DNA of 64,000 bases from Micromonospora antibiotica (lineage in GTDB: Bacteria; Actinomycetota; Actinomycetes; Mycobacteriales; Micromonosporaceae). Position numbers and translations under genes: made by a program. Positions within the stretch are counted from its first letter, which is position 1. Every line of letters begins with the position of its first letter. Of the stretch, positions 7,147 to 15,325 are shown in pieces. The notes below the pieces were generated by a model. It did no database searches, was not told the DNA's origin, and saw only the letters and a program-made list of their open reading frames with translations. The stretch is from assembly GCF_017599305.1 (NCBI RefSeq), contig NZ_JAGFWR010000001.1:620001-684000 (forward strand). Direction: 5' to 3'.

Positions 7147-8412
7147 ATGACCCCGCCAACCGCACCCGCCGTCGAGGCGCCGATCGAACCGCCCGCCCAC
7201 CGGCCGGCACACCGCGCCCCGTCGCCGGCCACCGGCGGCGCGCTGGTGCTGGTCGGGATGCTGCTGGTCGCGCTCAACCTGCGGGCCGCGGTGACCAGCC
7301 TCGGCGCGCTGCTCGACGAGGTACGCACCGGGCTCGGTCTCTCCGGCACGATGGCCGGGTTCGTCACCACCCTGCCCACCATCGCCTTCGCCGGTCTCGG
7401 CGCGCTCACCCCGTGGCTGATCCGCCGCTGGCCCGCAGCCCGGGTGCTGGTGGTGGCGATGCTCGCCCTCACCGTCGGTCAGGTGCTCCGGGTGGTCACC
7501 GACTCGGCGGCGATCTTCGTGCTCACCAGCGCGCTCGCCCTGGCCGGCATCGCAGTGGCGAACATCCTGCTGCCGATGCTGGTCAAGCAGCACTTCCCAC
7601 ACCGCACGGGGCTGGTCACCGGGGCGTACACGATGGCCCTGACGGCGGGTACGACGGTGGCCGCCGCCTCCGCCGTGCCGGTGGCGCACGCCTTCGGCTC
7701 CTGGCGGGCCGGGCTGGGCGTGTGGGCGGCGTTGGCGGCGGTGGCCGTACTCCCGTGGGTGCCGCTGGCGTTGCGGGCGCGCGCCGCCCGACGGACCGCG
7801 CCCCCGACGGCGGGCCCGGCCGTCCGCACCCGGGTCCAGCCGGCCCGCACCCGGCTCGGCTGGGCGATGGCGGTCTACTTCGGCGCGCAGTCACTGAGCG
7901 GGTACGCGGTGATGGGCTGGCTGGCCCAGCTCTTCCGGGACGCCGGCTTCCGACCGGAGAGCGCCGGACTGCTGCTCGCCGGGGTCACCGCGCTCGGGGT
8001 GCCGGTCGCCCTGCTGATGCCGACGCTGGCCGGCCGGCTCCGGACGCTGCGCCCGCTGGTGTTCGGGCTGACCGCGTTCTCCGCGGCGGCCTACCTGGGG
8101 TTGGCGCTCGCACCCCGGGACGGGGCGCTGCTGTGGGTGCTGCTGCTCGCCTTCGGTCAGGGCGCGTTCCCGCTGATCCTGACCACCATCGGCCTGCGGG
8201 CCCGCACCGCCGACGGCACGGTGGCGCTGTCCGCCTTCGCGCAGAGCACCGGATACGTGATCGCCGCGCTCGGGCCGCTGCTCGTCGGGGTGCTCTACGA
8301 GGCGACCGGTGGGTGGACCGCGCCGATGGGATTCCTGCTCGCCGCGCTGGCGGTGCAGACGACCGCGGGCATGGTGATCGCTCGTCCCCGGTTCATCGAG
8401 GACGAGCGGTGA
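7147..8412 (+). CDS. MFS transporter, CynX/NimT family
   Basis: A 421-residue, 12-helix major facilitator. The segments LVGMLLVALNLRAAVTSLGA, GLGLSGTMAGFVTTLPTIAF and ANILLPMLVKQHFPHRTGLV are characteristic of the CynX (cyanate) / NimT (2-nitroimidazole) group, which move small anions or drugs. About 35 Pro/Ala-rich residues precede the first helix. Transcription is likely leaderless (TAGGTT 7 nt ahead of ATG) and controlled by the divergent FadR-type regulator. It ends 9 bp before the convergent STAS gene. Substrate unknown. Confidence 0.85.
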   Translation: MTPPTAPAVEAPIEPPAHRPAHRAPSPATGGALVLVGMLLVALNLRAAVTSLGALLDEVRTGLGLSGTMAGFVTTLPTIAFAGLGALTPWLIRRWPAARVLVVAMLALTVGQVLRVVTDSAAIFVLTSALALAGIAVANILLPMLVKQHFPHRTGLVTGAYTMALTAGTTVAAASAVPVAHAFGSWRAGLGVWAALAAVAVLPWVPLALRARAARRTAPPTAGPAVRTRVQPARTRLGWAMAVYFGAQSLSGYAVMGWLAQLFRDAGFRPESAGLLLAGVTALGVPVALLMPTLAGRLRTLRPLVFGLTAFSAAAYLGLALAPRDGALLWVLLLAFGQGAFPLILTTIGLRARTADGTVALSAFAQSTGYVIAALGPLLVGVLYEATGGWTAPMGFLLAALAVQTTAGMVIARPRFIEDER

Positions 8413-8421
8413 GGAAACCGG

Positions 8422-8778
8422 TCAGGACGAGGCGGGGGTGGGATCGCCCGCGACGGCCTCATCGACAGTCGGGTAGGTGTGCAGCACCTCGACCAGCCCA
8501 CTGACCTCGAGGATGCGCAGCACGCCGCGCTGCGGGGCGGCCAACCGGACCACGCCGCCGGCCTCGTCGCAGCTGTTCTTGGCCCGGACGAAGACCGACA
8601 ACCCGGTCGAGTCGCAGAACGACACCTCGGCCAGGTCGAACACCAGCCGGCTGCGCCCCTTGTCGAGCAGGTCGGTGATCTGGTCCTGCAACTGCGGTGC
8701 GGTCGCCATGTCGAGTTCGCCCGCGACCGACACGACGACGACGTCGCCGCGCTGTTCCGTGTGCACCGTCAGGGACAT
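8422..8778 (-). CDS. STAS-domain anti-sigma factor antagonist
   Basis: A 118-residue single STAS domain of the RsbV/SpoIIAA type. VVSVAGELDMATAPQLQDQI and VSFCDSTGLSVFVRAKN are the diagnostic segments, the serine in DSTGLS being the usual phosphorylation site. Such proteins release a sigma factor by binding its anti-sigma kinase when dephosphorylated. AGGAGGT lies ahead of the ATG. It is divergent from the rsbR operon, which encodes a matching kinase and phosphatases, so it may be one of their targets. Confidence 0.9.
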   Translation of the reverse strand: MSLTVHTEQRGDVVVVSVAGELDMATAPQLQDQITDLLDKGRSRLVFDLAEVSFCDSTGLSVFVRAKNSCDEAGGVVRLAAPQRGVLRILEVSGLVEVLHTYPTVDEAVAGDPTPASS

Positions 8779-8936
8779 TCAGACCTCCTGTTATTGGTGG
8801 AACGGTATCCCACGAACAGCGGGACACGCAGAACGGGAGCGCTTCCGGTGGGACCGATCATTCCTTTGCTGCGGGGCAACTACCGGGTCTGCCTCCGGTG
8901 ATAGAGTCCGGCCGGCCCAGCTCACAGGAGGTAACC

Positions 8937-9797
8937 ATGGCGTTGACCGCAGACGGAGGCGACCGACTCGTCGAGCTACTGACCGGGCACGGCGAGCGGG
9001 TGGTGCAGCGGTGGACCGAGGTCGTCGCCACCTCGCTGCGCGGTCGGCTCAGCCAGGCCGAGCTACGCCTCCAGGTGCAGGAGCTGCACGCTAGCATGAT
9101 CAATGCCGGCGGTGCCGGCCTGGCCGACCTCCAGGCGCCCTCGGCGGGCGAGCTGCGGGCGGTGCTCGCCGACCTGTCCCGCAGCCGGGCCCGGCAGAGC
9201 TTCACCGCCACCGAGACCGCGACCAGCATCTACGCCCTCAAGGACGTCCTGGTCGAGCTGGCCGAGACCGACGGCGTCGAGCTGTCGCTGCGGGACGTCC
9301 TGGACTTCACCGGCCTGGTCGACCGGATGGGGCTGCTCACCTTCGAGACCTACGTGCAGACCCGCGAGGGGCTGATCGCCGACCAGGCCGAGCAGCTGCT
9401 CGAACTCTCCACCCCGGTGGTGAAGATCTGGGACGGTGTGGTCGCCGTGCCGCTGGTCGGCACCCTCGACTCGGCCCGCGCCCAGGTGGTGATGGAACGA
9501 CTGCTCCAGACCCTGGTCGACACCGGCTCGCCGTACGCCATCATCGACATCACCGGCGTGCCGGCGGTCGACACCCAGGTCGCCCAGCACATCCTCAAGA
9601 CGGTGGTGGCCGCCCGGCTGATGGGCGCCGACTGCATCATCTCCGGCATCCGCCCGCAGATCGCGCAGACCATCGTCGCGCTCGGCATCGAGTTCGGCGA
9701 CATCGCCACCAAGGCGAGCCTGGCCGACGCGCTGCGGCACGTGCTGCGCCTCACCGGGGTGGAGGCGTCCCGCCGCCACCCGCGTCGGGAGGCGTGA
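8937..9797 (+). CDS. rsbR: RsbR-type stressosome co-antagonist
   Basis: A 286-residue protein: a helical globin-like RsbR N-domain (about 1-155) followed by a STAS domain (about 160-275). In the STAS part, VDTQVAQHILKTVVAARLMG and ISGIRPQIAQTIVALGIEFG keep the two threonines that RsbT phosphorylates in Bacillus subtilis RsbR. It would form the sensory turrets of the stressosome. The ATG at 8937 has AGGAGGT 4-5 nt upstream. First gene of a six-gene operon; TGATG overlap with rsbS. Confidence 0.92.
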   Translation: MALTADGGDRLVELLTGHGERVVQRWTEVVATSLRGRLSQAELRLQVQELHASMINAGGAGLADLQAPSAGELRAVLADLSRSRARQSFTATETATSIYALKDVLVELAETDGVELSLRDVLDFTGLVDRMGLLTFETYVQTREGLIADQAEQLLELSTPVVKIWDGVVAVPLVGTLDSARAQVVMERLLQTLVDTGSPYAIIDITGVPAVDTQVAQHILKTVVAARLMGADCIISGIRPQIAQTIVALGIEFGDIATKASLADALRHVLRLTGVEASRRHPRREA

Positions 9798-10213
9798 TGG
9801 AACGGGTGCCGATCCTCAAGATCGGCGACATCCTGCTGGTCTCCATCCAGATCGACATGTCCGACCAGACGGCGGTCACCCTCCAGGAGGACCTGGCCGA
9901 GCGGATCGTCGCGACCGGCTGCCACGGCGTCATCATCGACATCACCGCGCTGGACATCGTCGACTCCTTCGTCGGCCGGATGCTCTCCACCATCGCCTCG
10001 ATCTCCAAGGTGCTCGACGCCGAGACGGTGGTCGTCGGGATGCGTCCCGCGGTCGCCATCACCCTGGTCGAGCTGGGCCTGTCGCTCAACGGCATCCGCA
10101 CCGCGCTGAACGTGGAGCGGGGCATGGAGCTGATCGCGGCGACCCGCGACGACGACCTCGGGTACGACGACCCCGAGGACGTGGAGTCCGGGACGGCGGC
10201 GACATCGTCATGA
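9797..10213 (+). CDS. rsbS: RsbS-type stressosome scaffold STAS protein
   Basis: A 138-residue STAS-only protein (VPILKIGDILLVSIQIDMSD, then ITALDIVDSFVGRMLSTIAS). The serine in DIVDSFVGRML corresponds to the phosphorylated serine of RsbS, which together with RsbR forms the stressosome core and holds RsbT. ATG 9797 overlaps the rsbR stop; GGGAGG precedes it. An acidic tail (DDDLGYDDPEDVES) extends beyond the STAS fold and is unusual. ATGA overlap with rsbT. Confidence 0.92.
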   Translation: MERVPILKIGDILLVSIQIDMSDQTAVTLQEDLAERIVATGCHGVIIDITALDIVDSFVGRMLSTIASISKVLDAETVVVGMRPAVAITLVELGLSLNGIRTALNVERGMELIAATRDDDLGYDDPEDVESGTAATSS

Positions 10214-10626
10214 CCGCGGGAGTCGACCTGGGCCCGAAGACCCAGGCGATCGGCAGTGACGAGGACGTCGTCCGGGTCCGTCAGCTGGTGCGTACCGTGG
10301 CGGTGGCGGTCAAGCTCTCCCTCGTCGACCAGACGAAGCTGGTGACCGCCGCGAGTGAGCTGGCCCGCAACACCCTCATCTACGGCGGTGGCGGCACCGC
10401 CGAGGTGACGGTCGTCGAGGACGGCCGGCGGCGCGGGGTGCGGATCGTCTTCGCCGACTCCGGGCCGGGCATCGTCGACCTGGGTCTCGCCCTCACCGAC
10501 GGCTACACCACCGGCGGTGGCCTGGGCCTCGGCCTCAGCGGCTCCCGTCGACTGGTCGACGACTTCGACATCCAGACCGCCCCCGGCGAGGGCACCCGGA
10601 TCACCATTACCAAGTGGTCCCGATGA
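10210..10626 (+). CDS. rsbT: RsbT-type serine/threonine switch kinase
   Basis: A 138-residue GHKL ATPase/kinase. The N box region is ASELARNTLIYGGGG, the G1 box ADSGPGIVDL and the G2 box GGGLGLGLSGSRRL. RsbT phosphorylates RsbS and RsbR, then leaves the stressosome to activate a downstream phosphatase. Here the likely partners are the phosphatase encoded two or three genes on. It overlaps both neighbours by 4 bp (ATGA), implying translational coupling. Confidence 0.92.
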   Translation: MTAGVDLGPKTQAIGSDEDVVRVRQLVRTVAVAVKLSLVDQTKLVTAASELARNTLIYGGGGTAEVTVVEDGRRRGVRIVFADSGPGIVDLGLALTDGYTTGGGLGLGLSGSRRLVDDFDIQTAPGEGTRITITKWSR

Positions 10627-11639
10627 TCCACGACATGGTGCCGGACGCGGGCCACTGGTACCGGGTGGAGAGCGGCAGCGCCGCCAGCACCGTACGACGC
10701 GCGGCGGAACGCCTCGGCGGGCAGCTCGGCCTCGGTGAGAACCGGGTCGCCGAACTGGCCATCGTCGCCGCCGAGCTGACCAGCAACCTGGTGAAGCACG
10801 CCCAGGAGGGTGTCCTGCTGCTGCGCCCGGTGCGCACCGGCGACGCCGCCGGGGTGGAGTTGATCGCGGTCGACTCCGGCCCCGGGATGGCCGACCTGAC
10901 CGTCTCCTCCCGCGACGGCCACTCCACCACCGGCACCCTGGGCATCGGCCTCGGTGCCATCACCCGGCAGGCCAGCTGGTACGACGCCTGGTCCCGGCCG
11001 GGGCGGGGCACCGTCTTCGCGGTGCAGGTGTGGGCGAAGGAGGTGCGGGCCACGCCGGCCTGGGCGGCGGGGCTGACCCGGCCGATCACCGGCGAGCAGG
11101 TCAGCGGCGACAGCCACGCGATGCGTACCGAACAGGGGCGGCACCAGGTGCTGGTCTGCGACGGGCTGGGCCACGGGCCGTTGGCCAACGTGGCCGCCGA
11201 GGCGGCCGTCTCCGCCTTCCGGGTCGCGCCGGCCGGTCCGCCAGCCACCGTGGTGACGCACCTGCACCGTGCGATGTCGCACACCCGGGGGGCCGCGTTG
11301 GCGGTGGCGGAGCTGGACCCGGCGGCGGGTCTGCTGCGCTACGCCGGGCTGGGCAACATCGCCGGGACGGTGCTGGCCCCGGACGGCACCCGGCGGGGGC
11401 TGGTGTCGCTGCCCGGCATCGCCGGCCACCAACGTCCGACGGTGCGTGAGTACGACTACCCGTTCCCGGCCGGCGCGACCCTGGTGATGCAGAGCGACGG
11501 GGTGGTGGACCGGTGGCGGTCCGAGGACTATCCGGGGCTGACCGGGCGGGCGTCGGTGGTCGTCGCGGCGACCCTGCTGCGCGACGCCGGAATCCGCCGG
11601 GACGACGCCTGCGTGCTGGTCGCGAGAACTCCGTCGTGA
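10623..11639 (+). CDS. Fusion of GHKL ATPase domain and RsbX-type phosphatase
   Basis: A 338-residue protein with two parts. Residues about 1-140 are an RsbW/RsbT-like ATP-binding domain (VAAELTSNLVKHAQEGVLLL, AVDSGPGMADL, TLGIGLGAITRQAS). Residues about 145-338 are a PP2C/SpoIIE-type phosphatase similar to RsbX (VCDGLGHGPLANVAAEAAV, QSDGVVDRW, RDDACVLVAR). RsbX resets the stressosome by dephosphorylating RsbS/RsbR; the fused ATPase would allow kinase and phosphatase roles in one chain. Translation is coupled to rsbT and to the next gene (ATGA and GTGA). Confidence 0.88.
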   Translation: MIHDMVPDAGHWYRVESGSAASTVRRAAERLGGQLGLGENRVAELAIVAAELTSNLVKHAQEGVLLLRPVRTGDAAGVELIAVDSGPGMADLTVSSRDGHSTTGTLGIGLGAITRQASWYDAWSRPGRGTVFAVQVWAKEVRATPAWAAGLTRPITGEQVSGDSHAMRTEQGRHQVLVCDGLGHGPLANVAAEAAVSAFRVAPAGPPATVVTHLHRAMSHTRGAALAVAELDPAAGLLRYAGLGNIAGTVLAPDGTRRGLVSLPGIAGHQRPTVREYDYPFPAGATLVMQSDGVVDRWRSEDYPGLTGRASVVVAATLLRDAGIRRDDACVLVARTPS

Positions 11640-12988
11640 CCGCCCGCGAGCCACTCCTGCGGATGGCGTTGCGGGTGGAACAGGACATCTTCGGGGTACG
11701 CCAGCGGGGCCGGGAGGTCGCGGCGGCGATCGGGCTGGAGCACCAGGACCAGGTGCGGTTCGCCACCGCGCTCAGCGAGGTGGCCCGGGACCTGCTGCGT
11801 ACCGTGGCCGGCGCGGACGTCAGCTTCGCCCTCGTCACGGAGCCGGACGGGCGGCGGTTCCTCAGCGTCGACCTCGCCCCGTTGCGTCCGCTGCCGGGCA
11901 ACCGGTACGAGCCGCAGTCCGGCGCGGTGGCGCGATTGGTGGACACCCTGGGGCTGGCGGAGGCCGCGGGATATACGGTCGTGAGGATGTCCCGACGTGT
12001 CCCGGCCGCCGCTGCGGCGCTGACCCCGCCGCGCCTGGCCGAGCTGCGCGCCGAGCTGGGCACCAGCGCCCCGGCCAGCGCCCTGGACGAGTTGGCCACC
12101 CAGAACGGGCAGCTCATCGCCGCTCTCGACGAGGTACGCAGCCAGCGCGACGAGTTGGCCGTGCTGAACGCCGAGCTGGAGGAGACCAACCGGGGCGTGA
12201 TGGCGCTCTACACCCAGCTCTCCGAGGAGCTGGAGGCGACCAACCGGGGCGTGGTGGCGCTCTACGCCGAGCTGGACGAGAAGTCGGCCCAGCTGCGCGC
12301 GGCGAGCGAGTCGAAGAGTCGCTTCCTGGCCAACGTCAGCCACGAACTGCGGGCCCCGGTGACCGCGATCATCGGGCTGGGGCGGCTGCTGACCGACTCC
12401 GCGTCGGACCCGCTCACCGCCGAGCAGGCCCAGCAGGTCGAGCTGATCCGGTCCTCGGCAGCCGACCTGCTCTCCCTGGTCAACGACCTGCTCGACCTGG
12501 CCAAGGCGGAGGCTGGCCGGATCGAGCCGGAGTGGGTGCAGGTCGACCTGCGGGCGGTCTTCGGGCAGCTGCGGGGGACACTGCGGGCGCTCACCCTGCG
12601 TTCCGAGGTGGAGCTGGCGGTGGAGGAGCCGCCCCCGGGCACCGAGCTCCGCTCGGACGAGGTGCTGCTGGCCCAGGTGCTGCGCAACCTGCTGCACAAC
12701 GCGGTGAAGTTCACCGACCGGGGTGAGGTGCGGATGTGCGCCGAGCGGGTCGACGACCGGGTCCGGATCCGCGTCTCGGACACCGGGCCGGGCATCCCCG
12801 CCGAGCTGCACGAACGGATTTTCGAGGAGTTCTACCAGGTGCCGGGGACCAGCCGGCGCAGCGGCACCGGTCTCGGTCTGCCGTACGCGCGGCGGTTGGT
12901 GACGCTGCTCGGCGGCACCCTGACGTTGGCCAGCGAACCGGGTCGGGGCAGCAGCTTCACGGTGGACCTGCCCGTGGCGGGGGTGTGA
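11636..12988 (+). CDS. Cytosolic sensor histidine kinase
   Basis: A 450-residue kinase without membrane segments. Residues about 1-130 form an RsbT/ATPase-like N-domain of uncertain function, followed by a coiled coil (about 155-225) that contains a repeated LEETNRGVMALYTQLSEE / LEATNRGVVALYAEL unit. The HisKA motif FLANVSHELRAPVTAI places the phospho-acceptor at His236; HATPase boxes are NLLHNAVKF, DTGPGIP and GTGLGLPYARRL. GTG 11636 overlaps the stop of the preceding gene. It presumably signals to the next gene's receiver, joining the stressosome to a two-component path. Confidence 0.88.
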   Translation: MTAREPLLRMALRVEQDIFGVRQRGREVAAAIGLEHQDQVRFATALSEVARDLLRTVAGADVSFALVTEPDGRRFLSVDLAPLRPLPGNRYEPQSGAVARLVDTLGLAEAAGYTVVRMSRRVPAAAAALTPPRLAELRAELGTSAPASALDELATQNGQLIAALDEVRSQRDELAVLNAELEETNRGVMALYTQLSEELEATNRGVVALYAELDEKSAQLRAASESKSRFLANVSHELRAPVTAIIGLGRLLTDSASDPLTAEQAQQVELIRSSAADLLSLVNDLLDLAKAEAGRIEPEWVQVDLRAVFGQLRGTLRALTLRSEVELAVEEPPPGTELRSDEVLLAQVLRNLLHNAVKFTDRGEVRMCAERVDDRVRIRVSDTGPGIPAELHERIFEEFYQVPGTSRRSGTGLGLPYARRLVTLLGGTLTLASEPGRGSSFTVDLPVAGV

Positions 12989-12989
12989 G

Positions 12990-14528
12990 GTGGCCGGCGT
13001 CCCGGCGACGATCCTGGTGGTCGACGACAGCCCCACCAAGCGCTATCTGCTGGTGAGCTGGCTGACCCGGGCCGGTTTCACGGTCTGGGAGGCGGAGAAC
13101 GGCACCGAGGCGCTGGCCCGGGTCGGGGTGGACCCGATCGACCTGGTGGTGCTCGATGTCCGGCTGCCGGACCTGAGCGGCTTCGAGGTCTGCGAACGGA
13201 TCAAGGCGGACCACCCGGCCATTCCGGTGATCCACGTGTCCGCGCACGCGGTCGACGTGGTGGACCGTACCCAGGGACTGACCCGGGGTGCGGACGCCTA
13301 CCTGGCCGAGCCGATCGAGCCGGAGGAGCTGGTTGCCACCGCGCATGCGGTGCTGCGCTACTACCAGGCGCGGCAACGGGCCGAGTTGCTCGCCGAGCGG
13401 CTCACCGGGTTGGCCGACACCACCGTGGCGGTGCACGCCGCGCCGACCTTCGCCCGCCTGTTGCAGGAGGCGGCGGCCGGCGCGGCGCAGATCTTCCGCA
13501 GCCCGGCGGTGGTGGTCGCGGAGACCTTCGACGGGGATTGCCTGGCCGGGGTCGCCGCCGGTCCGGGCGCGACGGCGGAGGTCGTACCGTGGGTGGTCGA
13601 CGACACCGGCGTGCCGACCGGGGCGACCGTGCGGGTGGACGCCCCCGACGGGTGGGGGTTGGTGCGCTGGCCGGACGGTGACACGGTGACCGTGGCCGCC
13701 GCCAAGCTGCGGGAGGACCGCGCCCCGCTGTACGTGGTGGTGCCCACCGCCACCCAGACCGCCCGGACCCCGGTGCTGGTGCAGCTCGCCCAGGCGGTCG
13801 CCTCGGCGGTGGAGGCACAGCGCTCCTACGACGAGGAACACCGGATCGCGGTGACCCTCCAGCGGAGCCTGCTGCCCCGACGGCTGCCCGACGTGGCCGG
13901 CCTCGACCTGGCGGTGCGTTACGAGCCGGCCAGCGCGCAGACCGAGGTGGGCGGGGACTTCTACGAGCTGGTGATGCTCGACGGGCACCTTTTGGTGGCG
14001 ATCGGCGACGTCGCCGGTCACTCGCTGCACGCGGCGACGGTGATGGCCGAGCTGCGGCACGCGATGCGGGCGTACGCGGTGGAGGGGCATCAGCCCGGGG
14101 TGATCCTGGAACGGCTCAACGTGCTGATGCGTACGCTGCTGCGCAACGAACTGGCGACCCTGTGCATCCTGCTGCTGCACCCGTCGACGGGCCGGATCAG
14201 ACTGGCCAGCGCCGGGCACCTGCCGGCGCTGGTGACGGTGGACGGCCGGGTGGAGTACGTGCAGCAGTCGGCCCCGCTGCTGGGGGTGCGCGCGGACCGG
14301 CCGGAGGATCTGGAGTTCACCCTGCCGGCGGGCGCGACGCTGGTGCTCTACACCGACGGGCTGATCGAACGGCGGGACACCACCATCGACGACGGTCTGG
14401 CCGCGTTGGCCGCCTGCGCGACGGTGGTCGACGACGACCTGGACGGCTTCTGCCAGCGGCTGCTGGTCGAGCTGGCCCCGCCGGAGATCCACGACGACGT
14501 CGCGGTGGTGGCGGTCCGCCGCCGCTGA
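12990..14528 (+). CDS. Receiver-GAF-SpoIIE phosphatase
   Basis: A 512-residue protein: receiver domain (1-125, acceptor Asp56 in VVLDVRLPD), a GAF-like linker (about 150-285) and a SpoIIE/RsbU-type PP2C phosphatase (about 300-512; EVGGDFYELVML, GDVAGHSLHAATVM, DDVAVVAVRR). RsbU-type enzymes dephosphorylate STAS antagonists and so free a sigma factor. The receiver lacks the conserved lysine: where K-P is expected it reads AEP, with Glu107. GTG 12990 follows the kinase stop by 1 bp. It is the output of the operon; the 8422 STAS protein is a plausible substrate. Confidence 0.9.
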   Translation: MAGVPATILVVDDSPTKRYLLVSWLTRAGFTVWEAENGTEALARVGVDPIDLVVLDVRLPDLSGFEVCERIKADHPAIPVIHVSAHAVDVVDRTQGLTRGADAYLAEPIEPEELVATAHAVLRYYQARQRAELLAERLTGLADTTVAVHAAPTFARLLQEAAAGAAQIFRSPAVVVAETFDGDCLAGVAAGPGATAEVVPWVVDDTGVPTGATVRVDAPDGWGLVRWPDGDTVTVAAAKLREDRAPLYVVVPTATQTARTPVLVQLAQAVASAVEAQRSYDEEHRIAVTLQRSLLPRRLPDVAGLDLAVRYEPASAQTEVGGDFYELVMLDGHLLVAIGDVAGHSLHAATVMAELRHAMRAYAVEGHQPGVILERLNVLMRTLLRNELATLCILLLHPSTGRIRLASAGHLPALVTVDGRVEYVQQSAPLLGVRADRPEDLEFTLPAGATLVLYTDGLIERRDTTIDDGLAALAACATVVDDDLDGFCQRLLVELAPPEIHDDVAVVAVRRR

Positions 14529-15325
14529 GTGGTTCCGACTGCTTCCGGAGTCTGCCCCACCACGCGGTGGATGCCCTTGTGCGTCACCGGGCGCCACCAC
14601 CACCCCACCCCACCCACCCCCACCCCACCCCCGCCGCCCGATGCGGGCCCCGACTCCCGATCCGGCCCCGGCGGTGGTCCGCCGGCTCGACCGAGCCACC
14701 GAGGTCCCGCAGTCCCAACCCCTGTCGTGGTTACTGAGGGTGCTCAGAGACGGGTTGACTCCCGACGTCGCTCACCGTAACTAAGAGCCAACCTCGAATT
14801 ACTCCCCTCTCCATCCTTTGCTCTGCTGCCCTATCCGCGACAGCGTGCTGAGCTGCAACTTTGACAATCACCATAGGCGCGTCGCTTTTCCAACCTGACA
14901 CGGTGAGTAGCTGTCGCCTCGATGGCAGCAGAGCAAAGGATGCGGAGTGGGGAGATGGGGGGTGGCGGCTGGTGTTACTCATCGTTATCGACAGGGGTGG
15001 GCTGGTTGGCGCGGGGATCGCCGGAAGTGGGGACCAGGATCGTGGAGAGTTCCTGCGGCCATGGCGACGACGAGAGCTCTCCACGCGGTGCGGCTGACCA
15101 CCGGTGTGGTCCCCGGACTGGTCCGGGCGGTGAGGTCGTCGGCCGACCACCGGGCGGGCTGAGCGACCCACCGGGCGGGCCCCGAGCGACCCGGCGGCCG
15201 GGCCCCGAGCGACCCGGCGGCCGGGCCCGGCCGGCCGAGCCGGCGGCGAAGCTGGTCGCCTGCTCTCCGCGCCGGTCGGGCCGACGCCGTCCGGTGCGGG
15301 TCGCTGGCTCGGACGTGGGTGGGGA
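14529..15325. other. 797-bp intergenic region with inverted and tandem repeats
   Basis: No coding frame here has family features. Just after the operon are a small hairpin CCACC-ACGC-GGTGG and a C-rich CCCCACC microrepeat (about 14592-14640). Further on are a 131-bp inverted repeat structure (14812-14942) and three 23-bp GAGCGACCC units (15161-15229). The middle stretch is clearly more AT-rich than the surrounding genes. Confidence 0.6.
14812..14942. repeat. Long inverted repeat with 19-bp perfect ends
   Basis: CATCCTTTGCTCTGCTGCC (14812-14830) pairs exactly with 14924-14942; the arms extend inward to 33 nt with further pairing at GCGACAGC. The 65-nt centre is unpaired. It could be a miniature element, a family of intergenic repeats, or an RNA hairpin; nothing in the sequence decides which. 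Confidence 0.6.

Noticed and set aside
14731-15171. 146-codon minus-strand frame in the intergenic region after the stressosome operon
   Set aside because: Covers the inverted repeat, has no likeness to known proteins and no ribosome-binding site.
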